Assembly (NCBI RefSeq): GCF_014651835.1
Contig: NZ_BMXQ01000002.1
Coordinates: 620,001-684,000, forward strand
Direction: 5' to 3'
Source: Pigmentiphaga litoralis
GTDB taxonomy: Bacteria > Pseudomonadota > Gammaproteobacteria > Burkholderiales > Burkholderiaceae_B
Length of the DNA stretch: 64,000 nt
In this document: one piece after another, positions 27,028-35,606 of the stretch
Layout: each line of letters begins with the position of its first letter
Numbering within the stretch: the first letter of the stretch is position 1
Made by a program: the position numbers and the translations under genes
The notes under the pieces: generated by a model
Database searches by the model: none
Told to the model about the DNA's origin: nothing
Seen by the model: only the letters and a program-made list of their open reading frames with translations

Positions 27028-28044
27028 ATGTTTACCCCCAACACTTGCCGATCGCTCAGCGGGCGCATCGGTGCGATGGCCGTAGTCTGCGCCACCGCCG
27101 CATTGGGCTTCGCGGCGATGGCCGTGCCCGCCCTGGTGCACGCGCAGGCCTGGCCCAACAAGCCTGTCAAGGTCGTCGTCAACTTCCCGCCGGGCGGCGC
27201 CGCCGACCAGATCGCGCGTGCCATTACGGGCCCGCTGCAAGAGACGCTGGGCCAGTCGGTGGTGGTCGAGAACAAGGGCGGGGCAGGCGGCAACATCGGC
27301 GGCGAATCGGTCGCCCGTTCGGCGCCCGATGGCTACACCCTGCTGATGAGCTCGGGCGGTATGGTGTCGGTCAACCCCTTCATCTACCCGAAGATGTCGT
27401 TCGACCCTTCGAAGGACCTGGTGCCCGTCGCCGCGGCGGCGCGCGTCAAGGTGTTCCTGGTGACCAAGCCGGGCAAGCTGCCGGGCGACATCAAAGGCTT
27501 CATCGACTATCTGAAGGCCAACCCCGGCAAGCTGACGTACGGATCGCCCGGCAACGGCAGCTCGCCGCACCTGGCCGGTGAAATGTTCCAGAGCGAAGCC
27601 AAGGTCACGGCCGTGCACGTTCCCTACCGCGGCGCCGCGCCCGCGCTGGTGGACCTGCTGGCCGGCCAGATCGACTTCGTGTTCGATCCGGGCATCGCCA
27701 TGCAGCACGTGCAGGCCGGCCGCCTGACCATGCTGGCGGTTGGCAGCATGACGCGTTCGCCCCTGTTCCCCAATGTGCCGACGCTGAACGAGGCCGGACT
27801 GAAGGGCTTCGATGCCGATACCGTGTTCGGCTTCTACGCCCCCGCGGGGACGCCGCAGGACATCGTGTCCCGCCTGAACACCGAGATCAATCGCATCATT
27901 GCGACGCCGGCCTTCAAGGAACGCATGCTGGCGTTGGGTGGCGACCCGGCACCGATGAGTCCCGCGCAATTCCATGACAAGGCCATGGAAGACGCCAAGC
28001 GTTTTGGCGCCATCATCCAGGCCAAGAAGATCGTGGGTGACTGA
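27028..28044 (+). CDS. Bug-family periplasmic substrate-binding protein (2)
   Basis: This 338-residue Bug receptor has a long signal peptide with cleavage after VHAQ (about residue 40), then WPNKPVKVVVNFPPGG, VVENKGGAGGN and VPYRGAAPA. It lies in the decarboxylase operon 95 bases after the aldehyde dehydrogenase, so its ligand is probably the aromatic or organic acid degraded here. AGGAGAC precedes the ATG. Membrane subunits are absent from the window. Confidence 0.92.
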   Translation: MFTPNTCRSLSGRIGAMAVVCATAALGFAAMAVPALVHAQAWPNKPVKVVVNFPPGGAADQIARAITGPLQETLGQSVVVENKGGAGGNIGGESVARSAPDGYTLLMSSGGMVSVNPFIYPKMSFDPSKDLVPVAAAARVKVFLVTKPGKLPGDIKGFIDYLKANPGKLTYGSPGNGSSPHLAGEMFQSEAKVTAVHVPYRGAAPALVDLLAGQIDFVFDPGIAMQHVQAGRLTMLAVGSMTRSPLFPNVPTLNEAGLKGFDADTVFGFYAPAGTPQDIVSRLNTEINRIIATPAFKERMLALGGDPAPMSPAQFHDKAMEDAKRFGAIIQAKKIVGD

Positions 28045-28080
28045 GGACGGCTGATCCCCACATAGGTGTGAGTTTTCCTG

Positions 28081-28114
28081 ACGGCCGGGCAAATCTAATC
28101 GATTGTCCGGCCGT
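28081..28114 (+). other. Intercistronic 12-base-pair hairpin
   Basis: ACGGCCGGGCAA pairs along its whole length (one G-U) with TTGTCCGGCCGT around a 10-base loop, between the Bug gene and the first MaoC gene. There is no T run. It may stabilise the upstream message or act as an attenuator or operator; it makes operon continuity uncertain. Confidence 0.55.
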
Positions 28115-28152
28115 TGTCCGTATCGCACCATGGCGTCTCTTCAGGAGACACC

Positions 28153-28602
28153 ATGACACGACCCAGCGAAGTCAAACCCCGCGAAGGGGACCTGCCCGCC
28201 GCCTTGTACAAGGATTGGGAGGTTGGCGCCGAATTCCCGGCACTGTCCTTTACCGTCACGCCCGACATCGTCGACGAATACCTGTCGGTCGTCGATGGCG
28301 ACCCGTCGAACTACCTGGTCGATGGCCGGCGCGCTGCGCCCCCCAACGTCCTTGCCGTCTACATGATGGCCGTGATGTACCGCAAGTATCCGCCGCAGCA
28401 GGGCGGCATCATGATCGGCAACACCTTCCGCTTTTTCCATCCGATCTGGGCCGACGAATCCACCGAGGTCGTGGGCAGCGGCCGGTTGACCGACAAATAT
28501 GAAAAGAAGGGCCGCAAGTACATCTGCTACCAGGTGGACTTCCATCGTGCCGACGGCACGCGGCTGTGCAGCGTCAGCCATACGTCGGCCTTTGCCGAAT
28601 GA
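28153..28602 (+). CDS. MaoC-like hot-dog dehydratase (FAS1 dehydratase type)
   Basis: This 149-residue protein has a single hot-dog fold of the N-terminal-MaoC type: a segment DEYLSVVDGDPSNY, then APPNVLAVYMM, and NTFRFFHPIWADE. It lies 26 bases before a second MaoC-like gene. Such pairs form two-component hydratases/dehydratases acting on 3-hydroxyacyl- or unsaturated acyl-CoA. TCAGGAGACACC precedes the ATG. Confidence 0.82.
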   Translation: MTRPSEVKPREGDLPAALYKDWEVGAEFPALSFTVTPDIVDEYLSVVDGDPSNYLVDGRRAAPPNVLAVYMMAVMYRKYPPQQGGIMIGNTFRFFHPIWADESTEVVGSGRLTDKYEKKGRKYICYQVDFHRADGTRLCSVSHTSAFAE

Positions 28603-28628
28603 CCGCGACCCCGTTCCAGGAGATCAGC

Positions 28629-28967
28629 ATGCTGAAGAAGACGATTACGCAGACGCAGGAAAAGTTCGACAATTACGGTAAGCTCAACGGCGATAACGAC
28701 ATCCTCCACTACGACGATGCCTATGCCAGGGAACGCGGCTTTCGCGGCACGCTGGGCCACGGCCTGATGTACACGGGCTACGTGGCGGATCTGGCCGCCA
28801 GGCAATACGGCGCCGACTGGCATTACCGCGGCGAGCTGACCGTCAAATTCGTTGCGCCGGTGTGCCCGGGCGATGAGCTCGAGGTCACGCTCGCCGATGA
28901 TGGCAAAGCCGAATGCCGTTCGCAATTCGGCACGACGTTGGTGGGGTCCGCCACATTGACCGACTAA
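28629..28967 (+). CDS. MaoC-like hot-dog hydratase (small subunit)
   Basis: This 112-residue protein contains the hydratase-2-like segment LNGDNDILHYDDAYA near residue 19 and TLGHGLMYTGY near 40, followed by a short beta sheet. The Asp/His pair of the MaoC active site (DND...H) lies here rather than in the upstream subunit, so this is the probable catalytic half. AGGAGATCAGC precedes the ATG. Confidence 0.82.
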   Translation: MLKKTITQTQEKFDNYGKLNGDNDILHYDDAYARERGFRGTLGHGLMYTGYVADLAARQYGADWHYRGELTVKFVAPVCPGDELEVTLADDGKAECRSQFGTTLVGSATLTD

Positions 28968-28979
28968 GGAAGAGACACC

Positions 28980-29783
28980 ATGGCAGACACCGGCGCAGCC
29001 GGGGCTCGCGCGCCAGACACGCGACCCGTCACCCGCATTTCGACCTCCGACGCCACGTCCATTACCGTGGGCGGGCTGGACCTGGTGAACGAGCTGATCG
29101 GCGAGTACAGCTACACCGAAATGCTGTACTTCCTGACCTGCCATCGCCGGCCCGACCCGGCGCAGGTGCGGGTGCTGGATGCCTGCCTGGTGACCCTCAT
29201 GGAACATGGCCTGACGCCCAGCGCCGTGATCGCGCGGCTGATGGCCGACAGCGTGCCCGGGGAAGCGCAAGTGGCCATTGCGTCGGGCCTGCTGGCCATT
29301 GGCAGCGTCTTTGCCGGCACGACCGAGCAATGCGCGGCATTGCTGGTGGAACTGCAGACTGAAGAAGCCGCGGGCAATTCCGACGCAGTGCGGCTGCGGG
29401 CCGAAGCGTTTCGCGACAGCCGCAGTCCCATCCCCGGCTTTGGTCACGCCACCCACAAACCCGATGACCCCCGCGCGATCCGGCTGTTCGAGGTCGGCCG
29501 CGCGGCAGGCGTTTCCGGTGCGTATGTCGACACCCTGCACCGCTTCGGCACTGCGGTGGACGCCGCGTCGGGCCGGCATCTGACCATCAATGCAACGGGC
29601 GCCATTGCCGCGCTGCTGCTTGAAATCGGCGTGCCGATCGCGGCCATGCGCAGCTTTTCGGTGGTCTCGCGCGCAGGCGGCCTGGCAGGCCATCTGCTGG
29701 AGGAGGCCGAACGGCCCTCGGCGCGGGCCATCTGGCGCGCGAGCAAGGCGGCAGTGCGTTACGAGCCGCCGGAACACGACTGA
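28980..29783 (+). CDS. Citryl-CoA lyase-like protein (short citrate synthase family)
   Basis: This 267-residue protein belongs to the citrate-synthase superfamily but is much shorter than citrate synthase (about 430). The HGLTPSAVIAR segment (near residue 75), LLAIGSVFAGTTEQC (near 103) and PGFGHATHKPDDPRA (near 155) are typical of proteins named citryl-CoA lyase. The usual HGGA histidine motif of full citrate synthases is not seen. It should catalyse or reverse a Claisen condensation between an acyl-CoA and a 2-oxoacid or aldehyde. It follows the MaoC pair by 12 bases. Confidence 0.78.
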   Translation: MADTGAAGARAPDTRPVTRISTSDATSITVGGLDLVNELIGEYSYTEMLYFLTCHRRPDPAQVRVLDACLVTLMEHGLTPSAVIARLMADSVPGEAQVAIASGLLAIGSVFAGTTEQCAALLVELQTEEAAGNSDAVRLRAEAFRDSRSPIPGFGHATHKPDDPRAIRLFEVGRAAGVSGAYVDTLHRFGTAVDAASGRHLTINATGAIAALLLEIGVPIAAMRSFSVVSRAGGLAGHLLEEAERPSARAIWRASKAAVRYEPPEHD

Positions 29784-29812
29784 CCGGGCAGGACGCGCCG
29801 CGGCGCATCACG

Positions 29813-30745
29813 TCACCCCGCCACCCCGTCACCCATGACCGACATCGACAGGCGGCGGGCTTCCTGACCTTCATGATCCAGCCACGCGCAGAACGCGCGG
29901 GCCAATTCCGGGTTGCGCGTGACGGGCGACACCACGTGGCAGTAGTCGCGCTCGAACACCCCCGGCACATCCAGGATGCGCTGCAGCCGCCCCGCGGCCA
30001 GATCGTCCACCACCAGGGCCGATGGCACCAGCGCGACGCCCAGGCCATCCAGCGCGGCCTGCACGGCATAGAACATTTCTTCCAGCCGCAAGAACCGGGT
30101 GGGCGTCGGCATGCTGCCGCCTGCGCGCGCGAACCAGTCCGGCCAGCCCACCACGTTGGTGGCGGCCTCGATCAGGCGGAACGGCGCGATGTCATCCAGG
30201 GTTTGGACCGGTTCCGGACCGATCAGGTCGGGCGATGCCACGGCCACCAGGGCGCCCGACAGGAAAGGCGTGGCGCGCAACGCGTCGTCATCGCCCGCCA
30301 TGCGCCGGATCACCACGTCGTAGTCGTTCATCTTCAAGGTCTGGGGCGACCCGGTGCCCGTGGCCAGCCGCACTTCGGCGTTCTGGTTGGCGCGCTGGAA
30401 ACCCGTCAACCGGGGGATCAGCCAGCGCATGGTGAAGGTGGGCGGGGCATTGACCGACAGGACGCGCGCGGCCGTGCTGTCCTGCAGGCTGTCCATGGTG
30501 GCGGCAATGCGGTCCAGCGCGGGGGCCACGCCCGTGAACAGGCGCGACCCTTCGTTGGTGAGCCGGATGCGCGACCCTTCGCGATGGAACAGTGGCATGC
30601 GCATCGATGTTTCCAGCGCGATGATCTGCCGGCTGACCGCGCCATGCGTCACGCCCAGTTCCGCCGCGGCGCGCGTGAAGCTGAGATTGCGCGCCACCAC
30701 CTCGAAGGTGCGCAGCGCGTTCAAAGGCAATGCCCGCCGTTCCAT
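29813..30745 (-). CDS. LysR-family regulator (GcvA-like)
   Basis: This 310-residue LysR protein begins MERRALPLNALRTFEVVARN with HTH residues AAAELGVTHGAVSRQI, a style typical of the GcvA-like branch. Start 30745 was chosen because GGGGGA stands just before it; an ATG at 30763 is possible. It lies 53 bases downstream of, and on the same strand as, a Bug gene, so the two are probably co-transcribed with the CoA-transferase further upstream. Confidence 0.9.
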   Translation of the reverse strand: MERRALPLNALRTFEVVARNLSFTRAAAELGVTHGAVSRQIIALETSMRMPLFHREGSRIRLTNEGSRLFTGVAPALDRIAATMDSLQDSTAARVLSVNAPPTFTMRWLIPRLTGFQRANQNAEVRLATGTGSPQTLKMNDYDVVIRRMAGDDDALRATPFLSGALVAVASPDLIGPEPVQTLDDIAPFRLIEAATNVVGWPDWFARAGGSMPTPTRFLRLEEMFYAVQAALDGLGVALVPSALVVDDLAAGRLQRILDVPGVFERDYCHVVSPVTRNPELARAFCAWLDHEGQEARRLSMSVMGDGVAG

Positions 30746-30798
30746 CGGATTCCCCCGTCGCATGATCGTGTCGATGCAGAGGATAGCCGGACGGGCGC

Positions 30799-31812
30799 CT
30801 ATTCTTCCGCCTTGATGTGCGCGCGCGTGATCACCTGCGTCCACTTGTCCCGGTCGCTTTTGATCACCGACGCGAACGCTTCCGGCGTGCTGCCGACCGC
30901 CTCGCCGCCAAGCGTGCTCATGATCTGCTGACGCACCGCCGGGTCGGCCACGGCGGTGCGAAGCGCATCGTTGATACGTGCAACGATCGCGGGCGGCGTG
31001 CCCGCCGGGGCCACCAGGCCGTACCAGACACTGGCGTCATAGCCGGGCATGCCACCCGCTTCGGCCACCGTCGGAATGTCCGGATATCCTGACAGGCGCT
31101 CGGCCGACGTCACCCCCAGGATCCTGACCTTGCCGGTCTTGGCGAATTCCAGCAAGTCGTTGCCGAACACAACCTGTATGGAACCGGCCGACAGGTCGGT
31201 ATTGCGGGTCGCAGTCGCCTTGTACGGCACGTGGACCATCTGCGTGTTCGACATCGACGTGAACAGTTCGCCCGCCAGATGCGACGAAGTGCCCTGGCCC
31301 GAGGACCCGTAGTTGAGGCTGCCCGGGGACGCCTTGGCCGCGGCGACCAGTTCGCGCACCGATGTGATGGGCAGCGCGGCATTCACCCCCAGAAAGAAGG
31401 GCGTTGACGCGACGATCGATATCGGCGCGAAATCCTTGATGGGGTCGTAACGCATCTTTGCGTACAGCGCGGGGTTGATCGACAGCGTGGTGACAGTCGC
31501 CATCAGCAACGTGTAGCCATCGGCCGCCGATCGGGCGACCTGCTCGGCCGCGATCATGGTGCTGGCGCCAGGCCGGTTCTCGACCACCACGGGCTGCCCC
31601 AGGGTCGCAGACAGCTGCTGGGACACGATGCGCGACAGCTGGTCCGCCGCGCCGCCCGCTGCATGCGCGCATACCAACCGGATCGGCTTGGTCGGAAAGG
31701 CAGCGGCCTGGGCGTTCACCGCCGTGGCCGGGGCCGCAGCGGCCAGGGGCAGTGCAACGGCCATCATGATGGCGCGTACGCGCCCAGGCAGTAAGGACGG
31801 GAAGTGGGGCAT
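30799..31812 (-). CDS. Bug-family periplasmic substrate-binding protein (3)
   Basis: This 337-residue receptor has a signal peptide ending near VNAQA (about residue 36), then FPTKPIRLVCAHAAGG, VVENRPGAS and HVPYKATA. The cysteine in LVCAHAAGG is unusual where most Bug proteins have VPF or VPY. GAGGAGAC precedes the ATG. It lies between a CaiB-type CoA-transferase gene and a LysR gene, so it probably imports the acid activated by that transferase. Confidence 0.92.
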   Translation of the reverse strand: MPHFPSLLPGRVRAIMMAVALPLAAAAPATAVNAQAAAFPTKPIRLVCAHAAGGAADQLSRIVSQQLSATLGQPVVVENRPGASTMIAAEQVARSAADGYTLLMATVTTLSINPALYAKMRYDPIKDFAPISIVASTPFFLGVNAALPITSVRELVAAAKASPGSLNYGSSGQGTSSHLAGELFTSMSNTQMVHVPYKATATRNTDLSAGSIQVVFGNDLLEFAKTGKVRILGVTSAERLSGYPDIPTVAEAGGMPGYDASVWYGLVAPAGTPPAIVARINDALRTAVADPAVRQQIMSTLGGEAVGSTPEAFASVIKSDRDKWTQVITRAHIKAEE

Positions 31813-31921
31813 GGCGGTGTCTCCTCGATCCGCCTCGTGGGACGGAATTGTGTTGGAACGGTACCCTTGGGGAACACGGCGCGCCGCATTGGCCAGCGGC
31901 CAGCGCACGCACCGCCCGATG

Positions 31922-33124
31922 TCAGTCGGCCTTACCGGTGGCCACGATGCGGTGGTCCGTCAGGTCGGCAATCCGGGCGGCGTCGTAGCCGCACACCCGC
32001 GACAGCACCGCCTGCGTGTCCGATCCCAGCGACGGAGGATAGGACAGGGGATGCGCCGACGGATACTTGAACGGATTGCCAAGGAATCGCAAGGTCTCGC
32101 CCGTCTCGGGGTGGGGCAGATCCTCGACCATCTTGCGCAGATGCGCCAGCGGCTGGTCCACCGCCTGCGCCACGTCATGCACCGCGCCCGCCGGCACCCG
32201 CGACGCAAACAGCCGCTCCTGCCATTGCGCAGCCGTGTAGCGGCGAAAGACGTCCTGCAGGATGGCGGTCAGATCGTCCACGTGCTTGACGCGATCCTTG
32301 GGCAACGCGAAGCGCGGGTCGTCGATCAGGTCGTTGCGGTCGATCGCGGCGCAGAAGGTCCGCCAGAATTGCTGGCCCGTAGGCGAGATGGCGATGAAAC
32401 GGTCATCCAGGCAACGATAGATATCGCTGGGTGCGATGACCGGATGGCGCGCACCGGTGGCGTGCGGCACTTCGCCCGAGACGAAGTAGTTCTGTGCCTG
32501 CCACGTCAGCAAGGCCAGCTGGCAATCGAGCAGCGACACCTGCACCAGTTCGCCGCGCCCGGTCTTCAGCGCCTTGAGCATGCCGCCCAGGCACGCCAGC
32601 GCCAGGTACAGCCCGCCGGCCAGGTCGGCGACCTGATAGCCGACACGCACCGGCGCGCCACCCGGCTCGCCGGTGATGCTCATCACGCCGCTCAGCGCCT
32701 GCACCACCAGGTCGAAGGCAGGCGCATCCGCATAGGGCGGCTGGTCGTGCAGGCCGATCATCTGCGCAATGCACAGGCGCGGATTGACGGCCAGCAGGGC
32801 ATCCCGGTCCAGCCCCAGGCGCGCCGGCACGCCCGGCGCAAAGCCATAGACCACGGCATCGCATTCCCGCACGAGGTCGTAGAACACCTTGCGGCCTTCC
32901 GGCGACTTCAGATCCATGGCAATGCTGGACTTGCCGCGATTGACCGACAGGAAGAAGCCCGAGTCGCCTTCGAATTCGGATCCATGGCGGGACACCTGCC
33001 GGGACAGATCCCCTTCCAGCGGTTCGACCTTGATGACCTCGGCCCCCAGTTGCGCCAGCAATTGGCCAGCGAACGGGCCGCCGAGCACCCAGGTCAGATC
33101 AAGAACACGGAAGTCGGACAACAT
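31922..33124 (-). CDS. CaiB/BaiF family III CoA-transferase (1)
   Basis: This 400-residue class III CoA-transferase moves CoA from one acyl-CoA to another acid through an aspartyl anhydride. Recognisable parts are VLDLTWVLGGPFAGQLLAQL at the start, EVIKVEPLEGD, the NRGKSSIAMDLKS segment, and the likely catalytic Asp in AFDLVVQALSG near residue 165. GAGAGGTG precedes the ATG. It is upstream of the Bug and LysR genes on the same strand and downstream of hmp. Confidence 0.9.
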   Translation of the reverse strand: MLSDFRVLDLTWVLGGPFAGQLLAQLGAEVIKVEPLEGDLSRQVSRHGSEFEGDSGFFLSVNRGKSSIAMDLKSPEGRKVFYDLVRECDAVVYGFAPGVPARLGLDRDALLAVNPRLCIAQMIGLHDQPPYADAPAFDLVVQALSGVMSITGEPGGAPVRVGYQVADLAGGLYLALACLGGMLKALKTGRGELVQVSLLDCQLALLTWQAQNYFVSGEVPHATGARHPVIAPSDIYRCLDDRFIAISPTGQQFWRTFCAAIDRNDLIDDPRFALPKDRVKHVDDLTAILQDVFRRYTAAQWQERLFASRVPAGAVHDVAQAVDQPLAHLRKMVEDLPHPETGETLRFLGNPFKYPSAHPLSYPPSLGSDTQAVLSRVCGYDAARIADLTDHRIVATGKAD

Positions 33125-33223
33125 GCGGGACACCTCTCTGGACAGTCGAACGGCACAGGTCGCAGTGTGCGACCGGGCCGCCAGACGATCCATCGACAAG
33201 CATTCGCAGCCGGTCAGGAAAAC

Positions 33224-34438
33224 TCACAGCGGCTCGGCGGGCCCGAAGAATTCGTAACGGCATTGCGCCGGCGGCACGTCCAGCGCGCGCAGGTCCTTCA
33301 GCACCGACGCCATGAAGGGCTTCGGACCGATCACGTACGCATCGACATCGCGATCGTCAGGCAGCCAATCGGCCAGGCGGGCCTGCGTCAGCCGGCCGAC
33401 GGCATGGGGCGGGGGCGCCGCATGGTTGTCATCCGCATCGTTGTGGCCGGCAACCATCCCGTCATGTCGCTCGTAACAATAGAACGTGCTCAAGGCGGGA
33501 TGGCGCTCAAGATGGTCATCGACCCAGCCGCGAAAGGCATGCACCTCGGCACTGCGCGCGCAGTGGATGAAGCGCACCTCGCGGCCTGTGGCCAGCGCGG
33601 CGGACATCAGGGGCAGCATGGGCGTGATGCCGACGCCGCCGCTGATCAGCACCACCGGCCGCGCACCGCCTTGCAGCGTGAAGTGCCCCGCCGGGGGAAA
33701 CAGGTGGACGACGTCATCGATCCGGATCTGGTCATGCAGATGGTTCGACACTACCCCACCGGGTTCGCGCTTCACGCTGATGCGGTAGTCGCGGCCATTG
33801 GCCGTCGCCGACAGCGAGTAGTTGCGCCGCACCTCGACACCGTCCACGAACAACCGCAGTCCGATGTACTGGCCGGGCGTGAAGTCCATGACCGGCGCGC
33901 CGTCGACCGGTGCAAAGGTGAACGACGTGATCTCCGCGCTTTCCTGGCGTTTGTCCGCGACACGGAACGCCCGGCCGCCGCGCCATCCGCCGCGCGCGGC
34001 CGCGATCGTGTCATAGGCCTGGCCTTCGGCGGAGGTGAGCATGCCCGCAAGCAGGCCGTAGGTCGCGGCCCAGGCCTCGATGACGTCATCGGTGGCGACA
34101 TCCGGGCCGAGCACTTCGCGGATCGCTTGCAACAACGATGCGCCCACGGCGGGGTAGTGCTCGGGCTGGATCTGCAGGGACACATGCTTGTTCACGATGA
34201 CCGCAAACAGGTCGCCCAGCACGTCCAGCTGGTCGATGTGCCGGGCCACTTTCAGCAGGCCATGGGCAAGCGCGCGCGGCTGGGCGCCGTCGGCCTGGTG
34301 CGCGGGATTGAACAGCGGCCGGACCTCGGGGTGGTCCTGCAGCAGGATGCGATAGAAGTGGGTGGTCAGCGCCTCGCCGCCTTGTTCGAGCACGGGCACG
34401 GTGGCCTTGACGATGTTGCGGTGTGGAACGGAAAGCAT
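33224..34438 (-). CDS. hmp: Flavohemoglobin, nitric oxide dioxygenase
   Basis: This 404-residue protein converts NO to nitrate using O2 and NADH. The globin domain has Tyr29, Gln53 and the proximal His85 (NKHVS) at exactly the positions found in E. coli Hmp. It is followed by a ferredoxin-reductase FAD domain (RRNYSLSA near residue 220) and an NAD domain (ISGGVGITPMLP near 285; YVIGPKPFM near 375). GGAGACG precedes the ATG at 34438. A sigma-54-like promoter and three NorR-type dyads lie upstream, and norR is encoded across the gap, so NO-induced expression by NorR is likely. Confidence 0.95.
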   Translation of the reverse strand: MLSVPHRNIVKATVPVLEQGGEALTTHFYRILLQDHPEVRPLFNPAHQADGAQPRALAHGLLKVARHIDQLDVLGDLFAVIVNKHVSLQIQPEHYPAVGASLLQAIREVLGPDVATDDVIEAWAATYGLLAGMLTSAEGQAYDTIAAARGGWRGGRAFRVADKRQESAEITSFTFAPVDGAPVMDFTPGQYIGLRLFVDGVEVRRNYSLSATANGRDYRISVKREPGGVVSNHLHDQIRIDDVVHLFPPAGHFTLQGGARPVVLISGGVGITPMLPLMSAALATGREVRFIHCARSAEVHAFRGWVDDHLERHPALSTFYCYERHDGMVAGHNDADDNHAAPPPHAVGRLTQARLADWLPDDRDVDAYVIGPKPFMASVLKDLRALDVPPAQCRYEFFGPAEPL

Positions 34439-34487
34439 GGGAACGTCTCCAATGACAATGGCTGCGTGAAGGTGTGCCTTATCCCTT

Positions 34488-34502
34488 TCACGATCCGTGC
34501 CA
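34488..34502 (-). promoter_or_regulatory. Candidate sigma-54 promoter for hmp
   Basis: On the minus strand TGGCAC (34502-34497) is a perfect -24 element. Five bases on, GTGA stands where TTGC is expected, so the -12 GC is imperfect (GA). Transcription would begin near 34477, about 39 bases before the hmp start. The three NorR dyads lie roughly 70-120 bases further upstream, as in NorR-controlled promoters of other bacteria. Confidence 0.5.
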
Positions 34503-34544
34503 CCGCCAGGAGCAAGCATTGACGCCATTTCTTACGATGGTGGA

Positions 34545-34601
34545 GTCGATACGACACACGGGGCTTTAGGGTCATAATGACCAATTGCGTGTCGGATCGA
34601 C
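34545..34601. promoter_or_regulatory. Three NorR-type enhancer dyads
   Basis: Three 11-base inverted repeats fit the NorR consensus GT-N7-AC: GTCGATACGAC (34545-34555), GTCATAATGAC (34571-34581) and GTCGGATCGAC (34591-34601). The middle one extends to GGT-N7-ACC. Centres are 26 and 20 bases apart. They lie between divergent hmp and the aldo/keto reductase-norR operon. Confidence 0.8.
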
Positions 34602-34643
34602 CCTGTGCCGAGCCGCCTCATTGCAACCGAACAGGAGTCTTCC

Positions 34644-35606
34644 ATGTCGCAACTTTCCCGTCGCCCGCTGGGCACCACCGGCCTGTCTGTTTCGCCGATC
34701 TGCTTTGGGGGCAACGTGTTCGGGTGGTCATTGGACGAGGCGGCGTCGCTGGCAATGCTGGACGCGCTGCCCGATCACGGCATCAACTTCATCGACACGG
34801 CCGACGCCTATTCGGCCTGGGTCGAAGGCAATCGCGGCGGAGAGTCCGAAACGCTGATCGGCACCTGGTTCAAGACGCGCGGCCGGCGCAGCGACGTGGT
34901 GCTGGCCACCAAGGTCGGGAGCCCCATGCACACCAGTCCCGGTGGCCTGAAGGCGGACACCATCGTGCGCGGCGTCGAGGCCTCGCTGCAGCGCTTGCAG
35001 ACCGATTACATCGATCTCTATCAATCCCATCGCGACGATGCCGACACGCCTGTCGACGAAACGCTTGAAGCCTTCGACCGGCTGGTGCGTGCGGGCAAGG
35101 TGCGGGCATTGGGCGCCTCCAACTTTTCGGCCGACCGCCTCAAGGCCTCGATCGATGCCAGCGCGGCGCACGGGTGGGCCGCTTACGCCACGCTGCAGCC
35201 GCTGTACAACCTGATGGACCGGGACGCGTTCGAACAGGACCTGATGGCGGTTTGCCTTGAGCACGACATTGCCGTCATTCCGTACTTCTCCTTGGCCAGT
35301 GGCTTTCTGACCGGCAAGTATCGGACCGAGGCCGACATTGCCGCGCATCCCACGCGCGGTGAACGGGTCCGCAAGTACATGACGCCGCGTGGCCAACGTG
35401 TCGTGGCCGCGCTCGACACCGTCGCGGCCGAGACGGGCGCCAGCCCGGCTTCGGTGGCGCTTGCCTGGCTGATGGCCCGCCCGTCCATCGGCGCACCCAT
35501 CGCCAGTGCAACGTCCACGACGCAGTTGGCCGCCCTGGCCGCCGCCATGACGCTGACCCTGACCGTGCCACAGCAGGCCTTGTTGACGGAGGCCAGCGCG
35601 CCATGA
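34644..35606 (+). CDS. Aldo/keto reductase co-transcribed with norR
   Basis: This 320-residue TIM-barrel reductase has the catalytic tetrad in order: Asp in FIDTAD and Tyr in AYSAW (near residue 50), Lys in LATKVGSP (near 91), and His in YQSHRDD (near 131). NADPH-binding IASATSTTQL is near the C-terminus. It reduces an aldehyde or ketone of unknown identity. AGGAG lies before the ATG. The stop overlaps the norR start, so both are translated from one message and may share NO control. Confidence 0.9.
   Translation: MSQLSRRPLGTTGLSVSPICFGGNVFGWSLDEAASLAMLDALPDHGINFIDTADAYSAWVEGNRGGESETLIGTWFKTRGRRSDVVLATKVGSPMHTSPGGLKADTIVRGVEASLQRLQTDYIDLYQSHRDDADTPVDETLEAFDRLVRAGKVRALGASNFSADRLKASIDASAAHGWAAYATLQPLYNLMDRDAFEQDLMAVCLEHDIAVIPYFSLASGFLTGKYRTEADIAAHPTRGERVRKYMTPRGQRVVAALDTVAAETGASPASVALAWLMARPSIGAPIASATSTTQLAALAAAMTLTLTVPQQALLTEASAP

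Noticed and set aside
34610-34625. A TTGCA -12-like element facing the aldo/keto reductase.
   Set aside because: The -24 position reads AG rather than GG, and the resulting leader would be under 10 bases and almost touch the third NorR site.
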